Positions 51,651 through 60,769 of a stretch of 64,000 nt of DNA are shown piece after piece. This DNA is from Arthrobacter sp. CAN_C5 (GTDB lineage Bacteria; Actinomycetota; Actinomycetes; Actinomycetales; Micrococcaceae). Numbering within the stretch: the first letter of the stretch is position 1; the number at the start of each line of letters is the position of its first letter. The translations under genes were made by a program, and so were the position numbers. The stretch lies in assembly GCF_017875735.1 (NCBI RefSeq), contig NZ_JAGGMZ010000001.1:1054001-1118000 (forward strand), given 5' to 3'. The notes under the pieces are model-generated. The model was given only the letters and a program-made list of their open reading frames with translations. It was not told where the DNA came from and did not search any database.

Positions 51651-53786
51651 CTAGAAATCGCCGCCGCCGCCACCGAAGCCTCCGAAGCCTCCGCCGCCGC
51701 CACCGAAGCCTCCGAAGCCGCCGCCACCGAACATGTCGCCGCCACCCCCGCCGAATCCTCCGCCGCTGTCGCCGCCGCCCCCGAAAAGGCCTCCGCCTCC
51801 GCCGCCGCCGTTGAGGATGCCACCGAGCAGGATGCCGCCGAGAAGGGCTCCACCCATTCCGCCGCCGCCCTGGTTGCCCCGGCCACCGAACATGCCGCCG
51901 CCGCCGAAGCCGCCCATGCCGCCGCCGAAGCCGTCCACGTCCTGCTGGGCTATCTGAGCCGCCTGCTCTGCCAGGGCCGTGGCCTGTTGTGCATGGGACA
52001 GCGCGGCAACGGGGTCGTCCGACTGGATCTGGACCGCGTAGTCAAGGTTTCGTTCCGCCTCCGCGAGCCGGGTGCGTGCTTCACTGCCGACTCCGCCCCG
52101 CCGGGCGCGGATGTAGTCGGAGGTTCCTGAGATACGGGACTGGGCCGCCATGATGGCATGCTGCAGCGCCTCACGGGCTCGTTGCGTCTGCTCGGTCTGA
52201 TTCTTGATGCCCCCCAAAGCAGCGTCCAGCTGTGCATGGGCAGCCTCGGTGCGTTGCAGGAGCGACACCGGGTCCACCCGGTTCGCCGATGATTCGTTAC
52301 GGACAGTGTTCAGTGCGGCTTCTGCTGAGGCCACTGGGCCAGCCAACTCCTGGTGCTGCCCCGTCGCGAGCATCGCCTGCGCCTGTGCCAAATCCTGGGC
52401 GGTGTCGGACACGGAGCGGTCCAACTCCTCCTTCGCGGCATCCAGCTCGGTAGCCCTCTTGCTGATCGCCTCAAGAAGGACTGTCGTCTGGTGGACGCTC
52501 TCCTCTGCCGCCCGGACGGCGATGACCGCCGATCCGGTGTCACCGGTGTCCAGATGCTGCTGGGCGGATGCGGCGGCGCTGTCGACGAACTCCAACCGTT
52601 CGTTGGCCTGTTCGACGTTGTCGCGCACCTGGGACGTGGCCGAATCCGCGTACTTCTGCTGCAACTGCTGCAGGGTCTGCTCGGCGGTTGACACACGGGT
52701 CCTGACGTCCTCTGCTGAGCCCTGCGCCGCAGCCAGGGCTGCGGGGGCGTTGCGTTCGAGCTCCCTGAGGGCGTCGAAGTCTGCCTTGTGCTCCTGAAGT
52801 GAGCTGTTGACCGACTCGCAGCGGCGGATGATGTCGCCGAGCCAGGTGCGCTGTTGTTCCTTGGTGTCAGGAATATGGTCGTCGAGCTGCTGTTGGAGTT
52901 TGAAGGATTCGCTCATATGCGCCTTGGCAGCAGCGATGTCGTCAACGAAGGGCTGCACCGCAGCATCCCCGTACTGGGCCTGGGCGAACCCGACTTCCTG
53001 CTCGCTGGACTTGATTGCATCATCGGCGGCAATGAGGAGACTGCCCGCCTTCTTCCGCAGGTCCTCGACGCTGAAGGCTGCCAACGGGTCGAGGACTTCG
53101 CCGTCCGGTCCGCGTCCTGGACCGAAGTCCTGGGTGGTGGAGGGGCCGCTGGTAAGAGATTTCTGGCTGCGCGACCTCAGGAAGAAGAAGCCGCCGATAC
53201 CGGCGAGCGCCACCAGGGCACCGACCAGAATCACGGCGCCCAAACCGCTACCGCCGCCGTTGGATTCGTCGGCGTCGCTGTCCCCTGAGCCGCCTGACTC
53301 GCCGGAGAGAATACTTGAGACGGACCCGGCTGCGGCAACCCCAGCACCGGCCCAATCGTCATCCCTCAGTTCGGGGAGGATGTCTGAATTGAACCGGGGT
53401 TCCGTGCCGGACTGCACGGGACTGGAGTTGCTGGCAAAGAAGCGGGCCTGCCCGTCCTCTACCGCCACCGTGAGGAGAACGTCAGCGTCATTCAGCTGAC
53501 TGATTTCTGCAGTCTCTTGCGACCATTCATCGGGGTCGGCCGGATCAGTGAAGGAGTCAACATAGACGACGCGGAGCCGGTAGCCCTCAGTCTCTTCGAG
53601 CTGGGCAATTGCTTCTTCCACCTCAGCCAGACCTGCAGCGTCGAGCACTCCGGCGTCGTCGATCACGTTCTCTGCGCCGAAGTCGACCGGTGGCGCGGCA
53701 TACGCGCCGGGAAGCGTGGTCAGGGGCAGCATTAGTGCAGCGGTGACGCCTACTGTTGCCGCGAGGCGCCTGGTGCTCGATCGCAT
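51651..53786 (-). CDS. TPM-domain secreted/membrane protein with coiled coil and Gly/Phe-rich tail
   Basis: 711 residues from ATG 53786. A signal peptide (1-30, cleavage near GAYA) precedes a TPM (TLP18.3/Psb32/MOLO-1) domain at about 36-165 (VIDDAGVLDAAGLAEVEEAI, DADVLLTVAVEDGQARF). A Gly/Asp linker and one helix (~183-205, LGAVILVGALVALAGIGGFFFL) follow. Then ~410 residues form coiled-coil helices rich in Ala, Gln and Glu. The last ~90 residues are Gly/Phe/Met repeats (GGGFGGFGGGG). The topology puts the TPM domain outside and the coiled coil and tail inside, where PspA is found. Function is unknown. The tail is strikingly low in complexity. Confidence 0.85.
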   Translation of the reverse strand: MRSSTRRLAATVGVTAALMLPLTTLPGAYAAPPVDFGAENVIDDAGVLDAAGLAEVEEAIAQLEETEGYRLRVVYVDSFTDPADPDEWSQETAEISQLNDADVLLTVAVEDGQARFFASNSSPVQSGTEPRFNSDILPELRDDDWAGAGVAAAGSVSSILSGESGGSGDSDADESNGGGSGLGAVILVGALVALAGIGGFFFLRSRSQKSLTSGPSTTQDFGPGRGPDGEVLDPLAAFSVEDLRKKAGSLLIAADDAIKSSEQEVGFAQAQYGDAAVQPFVDDIAAAKAHMSESFKLQQQLDDHIPDTKEQQRTWLGDIIRRCESVNSSLQEHKADFDALRELERNAPAALAAAQGSAEDVRTRVSTAEQTLQQLQQKYADSATSQVRDNVEQANERLEFVDSAAASAQQHLDTGDTGSAVIAVRAAEESVHQTTVLLEAISKRATELDAAKEELDRSVSDTAQDLAQAQAMLATGQHQELAGPVASAEAALNTVRNESSANRVDPVSLLQRTEAAHAQLDAALGGIKNQTEQTQRAREALQHAIMAAQSRISGTSDYIRARRGGVGSEARTRLAEAERNLDYAVQIQSDDPVAALSHAQQATALAEQAAQIAQQDVDGFGGGMGGFGGGGMFGGRGNQGGGGMGGALLGGILLGGILNGGGGGGGLFGGGGDSGGGFGGGGGDMFGGGGFGGFGGGGGGFGGFGGGGGDF

Positions 53787-54103
53787 TCAATACCCTTCGA
53801 TGAGTGTCCCCGGAATCCCAGTGAACGGCGGGCCAGCGGTCGATGGCAGATGCCCCCACGCTGTCACACGCCCTTTGTGAATTCTAGGGTGCACCGGTGG
53901 GGCAGTCCACCTAACCCCATCTGCCCCTAGCGAAATCTGAACCACCACAGCCCCGATCTTTGCGGTGGGGGGTGGACCCGGGGAGAATATCTGTCAGGAG
54001 CGCCACAACGTCCGGTTGGCTCACAGTATTCACCCAGCGAACATCAGCCAAAGGCCCAGAATGGTTTGGCATAGTTCGATGCATCGAGACGAAAGGCTTT
54101 CCG
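53787..54103. other. divergent intergenic region between TPM gene and htrA
   Basis: 317 bp with outward promoters. A GAAAGG ribosome-binding site for htrA is at 54091-54096. No gene or RNA is recognised, and I cannot assign -35/-10 hexamers with confidence. Confidence 0.4.
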
Positions 54104-55522
54104 ATGACTGACGACAACCTGCACGGGTTCGAACGGAATATTCCACCACGCCCTCAGACACCCCCATCCCATGTGTGGGCGGATTCCTCTCGTCCAGACG
54201 GTGAAAACAGTGATCCTGAGAACACCGGGCAGCACCACCGCGCCGCCTATGACGATGGCTCCTACTCCAGCGGTGGTTTTTATAGATCTGCGCTGCCCCC
54301 TGCGGCGCTTCCCTCGCAGCGGGACAAGAAACGCTTCGGTACCGCCACCTTTGTCAGCGGGGTGTTGATCGCCGGCCTGCTTGGCGGTGGCGTGGTGGCG
54401 GGGGCAGATCAGCTGCTCGGCGGACAGGCAGTCACACCGGCCGCCACCACCGGCCAGTCACAGTCAGTCGTGGTCAACGACACCGAAAGCGTCAATGAGG
54501 TCACCGGGGCGGCGGTAAAGGCTTCCCCGAGTGTGGTCACGATTGCCGTGAGCGGCGCGGGCTCCGGTGGCTCCGGTTCTGGGATCGTGCTCGACGGGGA
54601 AGGACACATCCTCACCAATACGCATGTGGTCACTCTTGGTGGCCAGGTCAGCGATGCGGCGGTGGAGGTCCGTACCAGTGACGGGCGGGTGTTCCCTGCG
54701 GAGATCGTCGGGACCGACCCGCTTTCCGACCTCGCAGTGATCAAGGTGGATGCCCCGGATCTGCAACCAGCAACCCTCGCGGACTCGGATGCGCTCAATG
54801 TCGGCGATACCGCCATCGCGATCGGCGCTCCGCTGGGACTCAGCGGAACGGTGACTGACGGCATCATTTCCACCCTGAACCGGACCATCAGTGTCGCCTC
54901 CTCGGCGGTGCCCGAGGAATCGGCCGATGCTGCTCCTGAGCAGGAAGGAGACGGCTTCAACTTCCTGCCGCCCGAAGGTGCCGAGGTACCACAGAACCAG
55001 GCACAGGGGTCGATCTACCTGAACGTTATCCAGACTGACGCGGCCATCAACCAGGGCAACTCCGGTGGAGCACTGGTGGACGGCCAGGGCAGCGTGATCG
55101 GGGTGAACGTCGCCATCGCCTCGGCGGGTTCGGCGGACAGCACCGGAAACATCGGTGTCGGTTTCTCCATTCCGATCAACTATGCGGAGCGGGTAGCCCG
55201 CGAGATCATCGAGGAAGGCAGCGCTTCCCACGGATTCCTGGGGGTATCGGTCTCACCATCGGCCTCGGAGAACTCCAGTGCGGAAACCTCCTTCTCCGTG
55301 GGTGCAGAGGTTGCCGGAGTCGAGCCGGGATCACCCGCAGCCAACGCCGGATTCCAGGAGGGCGATGTCATCACCAACGTGGCCGGACGGCAGATCACCG
55401 ATCCACGGGACCTCACTGCGGCAGTGCGGATGCAGGCCGAGGGGGACACCGTAAGCGTCGAATTTGAGCGCAACGGTGAAAGCCAGACCATCGAGGTCAC
55501 CGTGGGTCAGGCCGAGGGCTAA
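54104..55522 (+). CDS. HtrA/DegP-type membrane-anchored serine protease
   Basis: 472 residues from ATG 54104 with GAAAGG eight bases upstream; a longer open frame is ignored. A disordered cytoplasmic N-terminus (~1-75) precedes one transmembrane helix (~78-100, ATFVSGVLIAGLLGGGVVAGA). The trypsin-like domain follows with the triad His (LTNTHVV, ~173), Asp (LSDLAVIKVD, ~208) and Ser (INQGNSGGALV, ~320). A C-terminal PDZ domain (about 385-470, ASHGFLGVSVSP...NAGFQEGDVITNVAGRQI) completes it. It degrades or guards misfolded extracytoplasmic proteins. It is divergent from the TPM gene, which fits an envelope-stress role. Confidence 0.93.
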   Translation: MTDDNLHGFERNIPPRPQTPPSHVWADSSRPDGENSDPENTGQHHRAAYDDGSYSSGGFYRSALPPAALPSQRDKKRFGTATFVSGVLIAGLLGGGVVAGADQLLGGQAVTPAATTGQSQSVVVNDTESVNEVTGAAVKASPSVVTIAVSGAGSGGSGSGIVLDGEGHILTNTHVVTLGGQVSDAAVEVRTSDGRVFPAEIVGTDPLSDLAVIKVDAPDLQPATLADSDALNVGDTAIAIGAPLGLSGTVTDGIISTLNRTISVASSAVPEESADAAPEQEGDGFNFLPPEGAEVPQNQAQGSIYLNVIQTDAAINQGNSGGALVDGQGSVIGVNVAIASAGSADSTGNIGVGFSIPINYAERVAREIIEEGSASHGFLGVSVSPSASENSSAETSFSVGAEVAGVEPGSPAANAGFQEGDVITNVAGRQITDPRDLTAAVRMQAEGDTVSVEFERNGESQTIEVTVGQAEG

Positions 55523-55613
55523 CCAGCCATCGCCAACGACTGGCCCCGGGTGTCGGAGCGCCCCGATATGCTTAGCTAGGTCACGGGAGATCCCCGTCAG
55601 AGGAAAGGCAGCA

Positions 55614-56441
55614 ATGGAAGACGCATCGCAGGCAGGCCTGGACATTGTGGTCCTGGTGAAGCATGTGCCAGACGCGCAGTTCGACCGGCACATCGGCGGC
55701 GAAGACCGGACCACCGTCCGCGAGGAGAGCATCCTCTCGGAGTTGGACGAGTACGCGCTGGAAGCAGCACTGCAGATTGTCGAGGCGCACGGCGGGGAGG
55801 CTGCCGGTCACCGGGTCACAGCTGTCACCATGGGCCCGCCCGCAGCCGCCAGCGCGGTCAAGAAGGCGCTCCAGATCGGCGCCCACGCGGGAGTTCACCT
55901 GAGCGACGAGGCCCTTGCAGGCTCGGATGCGGCCGGTACCTCCCGGGCGCTCGCCGCCGTCGTCAGCCACCTCGGACCCGTGGACCTGGTGCTCACCGGG
56001 ATGGCATCGACCGATGGCGAAACCTCGCTGGTGCCGGCGCAGCTCGCCGAACGCCTGGACCTGCCGCAGGTCACCTTCGCCTCGTCCCTGGAGTTAGAGC
56101 AGCACGGAAGTACCTGGTCGCTGACGGCACGCCGGGACGGTGACGTCTACTCGGAAACCGTTGAGGCCACCCTGCCGGCCGTGGTCTCGGTGACCGACCA
56201 GATCAACGAGCCACGGTACCCGAACTTCAAGGGCATCATGGCAGCGAAAAAGAAACCCCTGACCACCCTCTCGCTGCAGGACGTCGGCGTCGATGCGAGC
56301 GAGGTGGGGCTCGCGGGTTCCTGGACGAGTGTGCTGACTGCCGATCCCAGGCCGCCACGGAGTCAGGGAACCATTATTAGCGACGAGGGTGACGCCGGAA
56401 TCCGGATCGTGGATTTCCTTGCGGCGCAGAAACTGCTGTAG
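55614..56441 (+). CDS. etfB: electron transfer flavoprotein beta subunit
   Basis: 275 residues from ATG 55614 with AGGAAAGG before it. ETF-beta signatures are LDIVVLVKHVPDAQFDRHIG at the N-terminus, NEYALEAALQI-like LDEYALEAALQIVEAHGG, VTAVTMGPPAAASAVKKALQIGAHAGVHL, and ...PLVPAQLAERLDLPQ-type sequence. With EtfA it carries electrons from acyl-CoA and other flavin dehydrogenases to the respiratory chain. The gene pair etfB-etfA is spaced 65 bp. The C-terminal ITD-like loop (GIRIVDFLAAQKLL) is normal. Confidence 0.94.
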   Translation: MEDASQAGLDIVVLVKHVPDAQFDRHIGGEDRTTVREESILSELDEYALEAALQIVEAHGGEAAGHRVTAVTMGPPAAASAVKKALQIGAHAGVHLSDEALAGSDAAGTSRALAAVVSHLGPVDLVLTGMASTDGETSLVPAQLAERLDLPQVTFASSLELEQHGSTWSLTARRDGDVYSETVEATLPAVVSVTDQINEPRYPNFKGIMAAKKKPLTTLSLQDVGVDASEVGLAGSWTSVLTADPRPPRSQGTIISDEGDAGIRIVDFLAAQKLL

Positions 56442-56506
56442 CAAGCCACAACTGCTGTGGCAATCCACCGAATTTCGTTCCCTAATAGCGCAAAGGAGCC
56501 AGTGTA

Positions 56507-57454
56507 ATGGCCACCGTTCTAGTACTGATTGACCAGCCCGGCGAAGCCCTGCACAAGAGCCATCGGGAACTCCTCACCATCGCTGCGCGTCTTGGCGGCG
56601 CAGCAGTCGCCTTCCTCGGTGACCTCAATGACGAGATCTCGCAGGAACTGGGCGCGCGGGGTGTGGAAACCATTTACCGGCCCGCTTCGCCCGATGTCGC
56701 GGAGTTCCTCGTTGCAGGGAAGGCCGCGTTCCTGACGGCGACTGTCCGGGCGAGTTCACCGTCGGCCGTCCTCCTGGGCAACAGCTCCGAAGCCAAGGAG
56801 ATCGCCGCGCGTGCCGGTGTCCAGCTGACGTCAGGCGTGATCACCGATGCTGTCGCGATCGGTGCGGACCTGACCGTTACCAAGTCGGTGCTGGCCGGTT
56901 CGTACGCGGTCGAGGCGAAAGTCACCACTGGAACGCCGCTGATCACGGTCAAGGCGAACATCGTGGAGGTCGCACCCGCGGGCGACGGCGGGGCCCCCGA
57001 GATGGTCACCGTCGACTCGGTCATTCCAGCCCGCGCAGCACGGATCACAGGGCGCACCGCGAAGGCCGCCAGCGGGCGCCCCGAGCTGACCGAGGCCCGG
57101 GTCATCGTGGCCGGTGGGCGTGGAGTGGACGGGGACTTCACCCCGGTGGAGGAACTCGCCGACGCACTCGGCGGGGCCGTCGGAGCCTCCCGTGCGGCCA
57201 CCGATGCGGGCTGGATCGAACATTCGGCGCAGATTGGCCAGACGGGGAAGACGGTGTCGCCGCAGCTCTACATTTCGGCGGGTATTTCGGGTGCTATTCA
57301 GCAGAAGGCGGGCATGCAGACCGCGAAGGTAATCATCGCCGTCAACAAGGACGCAGATTCCCCGGTGTTCGAGATTGCTGACTTCGGGGTCGTCGGCGAC
57401 CTTTTCACTGTGCTGCCGCAGGCCACGGCTGAGATTATCAAACGTAGGTCCTGA
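56507..57454 (+). CDS. etfA: electron transfer flavoprotein alpha subunit
   Basis: 315 residues from ATG 56507. The N-terminal domain starts TVLVLIDQPGEALHKSHREL. The C-terminal FAD-binding part has VIVAGGRGVDGDFTPVEELADALGGAVGASRAATDAGWI, IGQTGKTVSPQLYISAGISGAIQQKAGM and VIIAVNKDADSPVFEIADFGVVGDLF, all diagnostic of EtfA. It forms the FAD-carrying heterodimer with EtfB. It is followed after five bases by the PIG-L deacetylase gene. Confidence 0.95.
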   Translation: MATVLVLIDQPGEALHKSHRELLTIAARLGGAAVAFLGDLNDEISQELGARGVETIYRPASPDVAEFLVAGKAAFLTATVRASSPSAVLLGNSSEAKEIAARAGVQLTSGVITDAVAIGADLTVTKSVLAGSYAVEAKVTTGTPLITVKANIVEVAPAGDGGAPEMVTVDSVIPARAARITGRTAKAASGRPELTEARVIVAGGRGVDGDFTPVEELADALGGAVGASRAATDAGWIEHSAQIGQTGKTVSPQLYISAGISGAIQQKAGMQTAKVIIAVNKDADSPVFEIADFGVVGDLFTVLPQATAEIIKRRS

Positions 57455-57459
57455 TCGTC

Positions 57460-58218
57460 GTGTCAGCCATCTTCGACCCGGACCGCCACCTGATCACCAG
57501 CGTCCTGTGTTTCGCGGCCCACCCCGACGACATCGACTTCGGTGCTGCCGGCACGGTGGCGCAATGGACGGCTGCGGGAGTGCAGGTCCACTACTGCATC
57601 ATGACCGACGGCGACGCCGGTGGTTTCGACGCGGCACAGCGGGACACCATGGTCGAACTGCGCCGCAGCGAGCAGATTGCTGCGGCCCGGGAGGTTGGTG
57701 TCCAAGACATCCATTACCTGGGGGAACGGGACGGATACCTCGAACCAACGACCGACGTCATCAGGCGGGTGGTTGAGGTCATTCGACGGGTTCGTCCCGA
57801 CGTCGTCCTGTCCATGCACCCTGAACGAAACTGGGACCGGATCCAGAAGAGTCACCCGGACCACCTCGCCTGCGGCGAAGCGGTGACCCGGGCGGTGTAT
57901 CCCGCCGCAGAGAATCCCTATGCCTTCCCCGAGCTGGAGGCGGCAGGCCTGGCAAGCCACCGGGTGTCCTGGCTATGGTTCTACGCAGGCCCGACACAGT
58001 TGGAAAACCACTTTGTGGACATCACCGAAAAGGTGGAGGACAAGCTGCGCGCCCTGCATTTCCACAGCAGCCAGCACCCGGACGCTGGGCGGATGGACGA
58101 AGTGGTCCGCGGAATGCTCCAAGCCAACGCTGCGCGCGGAGGATTGGCCGCGGGACGCAGCGCCGAGGTCTTCCACGTGGTTCCGGTTAACTCAGACCAG
58201 ACCATCGCCGGCTTCTAG
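57460..58218 (+). CDS. PIG-L/LmbE-family zinc deacetylase
   Basis: 252 residues from GTG 57460. The zinc motifs are CFAAHPDDIDFGAAGT (AHPDD, ~20-24), VVLSMHPE and SHPDHLACGEAV (HPDH, ~133). This is the family of N-acetylglucosaminyl-type deacetylases that includes mycothiol enzymes MshB and Mca, but at 252 residues this protein is shorter than either and its substrate is unknown. Close linkage to etfA suggests a shared transcript rather than a shared pathway. It converges with the anti-sigma gene. Confidence 0.87.
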   Translation: MSAIFDPDRHLITSVLCFAAHPDDIDFGAAGTVAQWTAAGVQVHYCIMTDGDAGGFDAAQRDTMVELRRSEQIAAAREVGVQDIHYLGERDGYLEPTTDVIRRVVEVIRRVRPDVVLSMHPERNWDRIQKSHPDHLACGEAVTRAVYPAAENPYAFPELEAAGLASHRVSWLWFYAGPTQLENHFVDITEKVEDKLRALHFHSSQHPDAGRMDEVVRGMLQANAARGGLAAGRSAEVFHVVPVNSDQTIAGF

Positions 58219-58242
58219 CCACCGGCGCGGAACAGGCTCGAC

Positions 58243-59073
58243 TCAGGCTTCGAACGGAATCTCAGCGACCAGCGGAAGGGTGGGCTGTTCGGACCCGCCA
58301 TCAGGTTCGACCGTGATCGCGAACCCCATTGACGAGCCGATCCCCTCGACGGTGGTCACCAACGAATCCTCGACGTCCTCGCCGGTCATGGTGCTGATAG
58401 ACACCGGGGCAGAGCCATCGGTGGGTACCCGCCACATCTGGTACACCTTTCCTGCCGGGGGAGCGGGGACCTTTTTCAGCGTGATCACTGCTGCGTCCTC
58501 GGCGCGGGACAGCCTGAGCTCGGCGGTGCCCCCGGCGGGAATGGTGAACGTCCCCGACTGGAGGTCCTGTGCCTGCAGCACCTCCTGCTCCACGGAGGTC
58601 TGCTGAAGGTTCTGCACGACGCTGACTCCACCGACCGCGATCACCACGGCTGCCGCAGCAGCAACCAGCCAGCGTCCCATGGGCCGGGATCGGCGCTGCC
58701 TCGACTCCCGGCGGGAGGCCAGGTCATCGGTGGTGCCTGAGGTTTTCGCTGCGGCCCGTGGGGCATCGGATGCTCCCGGGGTGGCCATGCTGGCGGGCAG
58801 CTGGGCAAGGATACGGTCGAACAATGCGGCGGGCGGCTCGACGTCGTCCACCACGTAAGCCCGGGCCAGGGTTTCCCTGGTCGAGCTGACACGGTCGTTG
58901 AAAGCTTTGCGCTGCGCGTCGGCGGCAGCTGACACGTGCGCCTCAAGGACCGTCCGTTCGGGATCGCTGAGCGCGTCCAGGGCGTACAGTTCAGCCCATT
59001 CGAGTGCGCGGCCGCCCTCCAGATCTTGCCGAAGGTCCGCGGTTGATTCGTCACACATTGAGTTGTCCTGCAT
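58243..59073 (-). CDS. rskA: anti-sigma factor, RskA-like
   Basis: 276 residues from ATG 59073, one base after the sigma stop (TGAGATG). The N-terminal sigma-binding part (about 15-110: ALEWAELYALDALSDPERTVLEAH...ARAYVVDDVEPPAALFDRILAQL) precedes a transmembrane helix (~135-155, WLVAAAAAVVIAVGGVSVV). An extracellular RskA C-terminal domain follows (SGTFTIPAGGTAELRLS, AGKVYQMWRVPTDGSAPVS). It holds the sigma factor at the membrane until released, in M. tuberculosis by regulated proteolysis. Gene order and coupling fit a classic sigma/anti-sigma pair. Confidence 0.9.
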   Translation of the reverse strand: MQDNSMCDESTADLRQDLEGGRALEWAELYALDALSDPERTVLEAHVSAAADAQRKAFNDRVSSTRETLARAYVVDDVEPPAALFDRILAQLPASMATPGASDAPRAAAKTSGTTDDLASRRESRQRRSRPMGRWLVAAAAAVVIAVGGVSVVQNLQQTSVEQEVLQAQDLQSGTFTIPAGGTAELRLSRAEDAAVITLKKVPAPPAGKVYQMWRVPTDGSAPVSISTMTGEDVEDSLVTTVEGIGSSMGFAITVEPDGGSEQPTLPLVAEIPFEA

Positions 59074-59074
59074 C

Positions 59075-59689
59075 TCAGTTCACCCCCAAACAGGTTCTCA
59101 GTCGAAGCAATCCGTCACGGATCCTCGATTTGATGGTTGGTACGGCAACGCCAAGTTTTTCGGCGACTTCACGGTAGGTCAGGCCCCCGTAGTAGGCGAG
59201 TTTCACTGACTCCTGCTGGGTGTCGGTGAGCGTCTCAAGGCATTTCACGACGGTCTCCGCTTCGAGACGCTGGGTGACCGTGTCCACGACATTGTCGTGA
59301 TCGATCTCCTGCATTGCCGCACCGTAGCGGGCCTCCCGGTCGGTTGAGCTCTGCTCCGACCGGACCTTGTCCACGGCCCGCCGGTGGGTGAGGGTCATCA
59401 GCCACGCCATGGGTGATCCCATCTCAGGCCGGAACTGGTCGGCGATGTTCCAGACCTGGAGGTACACCTCCTGGGTGGTGTCCTCGCTAAGTTCCGGGTC
59501 GATCAGAACCCGGCGGGCCAGACCATACACACGGCGCGAGGTCTGCGCATAGAACGCGGCGAACGCCTGCTGATCTTTGGCAGCCACCCGCAGCAGAAGA
59601 TCGGTGAGGGTGGCCATGGTGGGTTCAGCGGCGAATCCACTCGCTGATGAACCTGCTGAGGTGGTTCTGCTGGCTCGTGGAGTTTCCAT
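59075..59689 (-). CDS. sigK: ECF sigma factor, SigK-like
   Basis: 204 residues from ATG 59689; the family core starts near residue 25 (MATLTDLLLRVAAKDQQAFAA), so a shorter start at 59617 is possible. Sigma region 2 is FYAQTSRRVYGLARRVLIDP...EDTTQEVYLQVWNIADQF and region 4 is LTDTQQESVKLAYYGGLTYREVAEKLGVAVPTIKSRI. It directs RNA polymerase to a small regulon, usually including its own operon, and is held by the downstream RskA-like anti-sigma. A TATGCT -10 lies eight bases before the chosen ATG; I could not identify a SigK-specific promoter motif. Confidence 0.9.
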   Translation of the reverse strand: METPRASRTTSAGSSASGFAAEPTMATLTDLLLRVAAKDQQAFAAFYAQTSRRVYGLARRVLIDPELSEDTTQEVYLQVWNIADQFRPEMGSPMAWLMTLTHRRAVDKVRSEQSSTDREARYGAAMQEIDHDNVVDTVTQRLEAETVVKCLETLTDTQQESVKLAYYGGLTYREVAEKLGVAVPTIKSRIRDGLLRLRTCLGVN

Positions 59690-59697
59690 ATTCTCCA

Positions 59698-59703
59698 AGC
59701 ATA
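59698..59703 (-). promoter_or_regulatory. possible -10 box of sigK
   Basis: TATGCT on the minus strand, 8 nt before the ATG at 59689. This is a housekeeping-type hexamer, and an ECF-type promoter may also be present. Confidence 0.35.
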
Positions 59704-59938
59704 AAGCGCCCGGTCTACGATTCCGAACAGGCGACGGCCTGGTGCGGTGCAACTCGATCGTGCCCCCCGCGTACCTGCTCATCCGTCCCACCGTCCTGAT
59801 CCTGTGTCCGAGGACAGTCGCTGTCATCGCCCGGGACGTTAACTACCCCGCCCAGGCGGATCAGCATTTGCTGTCATCAATTATTCGGAGCTGACGCCGC
59901 GGGGGATGGGAGGGCCCAGCAGCAGATCTGCCGCCGTG

Positions 59939-60745
59939 CTATTCGGCGGTTTCGGCGACGGCCACGAGGGAACGTGCATCGAGCACATAACTGGTTCCCA
60001 ACCGGTCAAGGAATCCGCTCCGGATCCGCTGAGTTGCCGTGGGATCCTGTGGGAGGAGGTGGCGGAACAGCGAGCCATTCACGAGCGACCAGGCCGAGTC
60101 CGCGTCGAGGGGCACCTCGAGGGGCACCGAGTCCACCCCTGCGGTGCTGAACCCATGGGCGAGCAACCACTCGCCCAGCCGCTCGGTGGAGGCCAACTGT
60201 TCCATGTTGGCCAGCTCCCGCTCCAGTAGGGCTTCACCCTCGGCGGGGACCTCGGCTGAGCAGGCTTCCTGCAGAATCTGGCGGAACTCGGAGTGGGCGC
60301 CCGTGTCCCAGGTGCTCAGCGCAATCCGTCCGCCGGGGCGCAGCACGCCGGCCAGCTCGGTGGTGGCGACAGCCATGTCGGGAAAGCGGGGCAGTCCGTA
60401 GCAGCACAGCACCACATCGTAGGGGGTTTCAGCGGTCCACCCGGCGAGTTCGGCGGTGTCGAACCTGATCTGCGTGAGGTTCATTGCCTCGGCCTTTGCC
60501 CGCGCCAGGTCCAGCAGGGACGACGATGGGTCGAGGGCGTCAACCACTGAATCCGGACCGGCGAACTGGGCGGCCGGGATGGTGCTTGCACCACTACCGC
60601 AGTAGACGTCGAGCACCCGGTCACCGAGGTCAATGTCTGCTGCCGCCGCAACGGCGTTCCCCATGGGGTTCCACAGGGCGGGGGCGAGACGTTCAAAGTC
60701 CTCGGCGCCGGTCTCAGACACATCTTCGGCATGGCGTGGTGGCAT
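59939..60745 (-). CDS. class I SAM-dependent methyltransferase
   Basis: 268 residues from ATG 60745 with AAGGAG nine bases upstream. AdoMet motif I is RVLDVYCGSGASTIPAAQF (~42-60), with DALDPSSSLLDLAR as motif II and YDVVLCCYGLPRFPDM/RPGGRIALSTWD as later motifs. These are typical of UbiE/MenG-like small-molecule methyltransferases. The substrate cannot be inferred. It follows trmL by 24 bp on the same strand and is probably transcribed with it. The C-terminal half is less conserved. Confidence 0.85.
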   Translation of the reverse strand: MPPRHAEDVSETGAEDFERLAPALWNPMGNAVAAAADIDLGDRVLDVYCGSGASTIPAAQFAGPDSVVDALDPSSSLLDLARAKAEAMNLTQIRFDTAELAGWTAETPYDVVLCCYGLPRFPDMAVATTELAGVLRPGGRIALSTWDTGAHSEFRQILQEACSAEVPAEGEALLERELANMEQLASTERLGEWLLAHGFSTAGVDSVPLEVPLDADSAWSLVNGSLFRHLLPQDPTATQRIRSGFLDRLGTSYVLDARSLVAVAETAE

Positions 60746-60769
60746 GGTGGCTCCTTGTGGGTGTGAGGA

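Noticed and set aside
51651..51930. GC-rich repeats in the TPM gene as a CRISPR-like or VNTR array
   Set aside because: They are codon repeats for a Gly/Phe tail with irregular units and no spacers.
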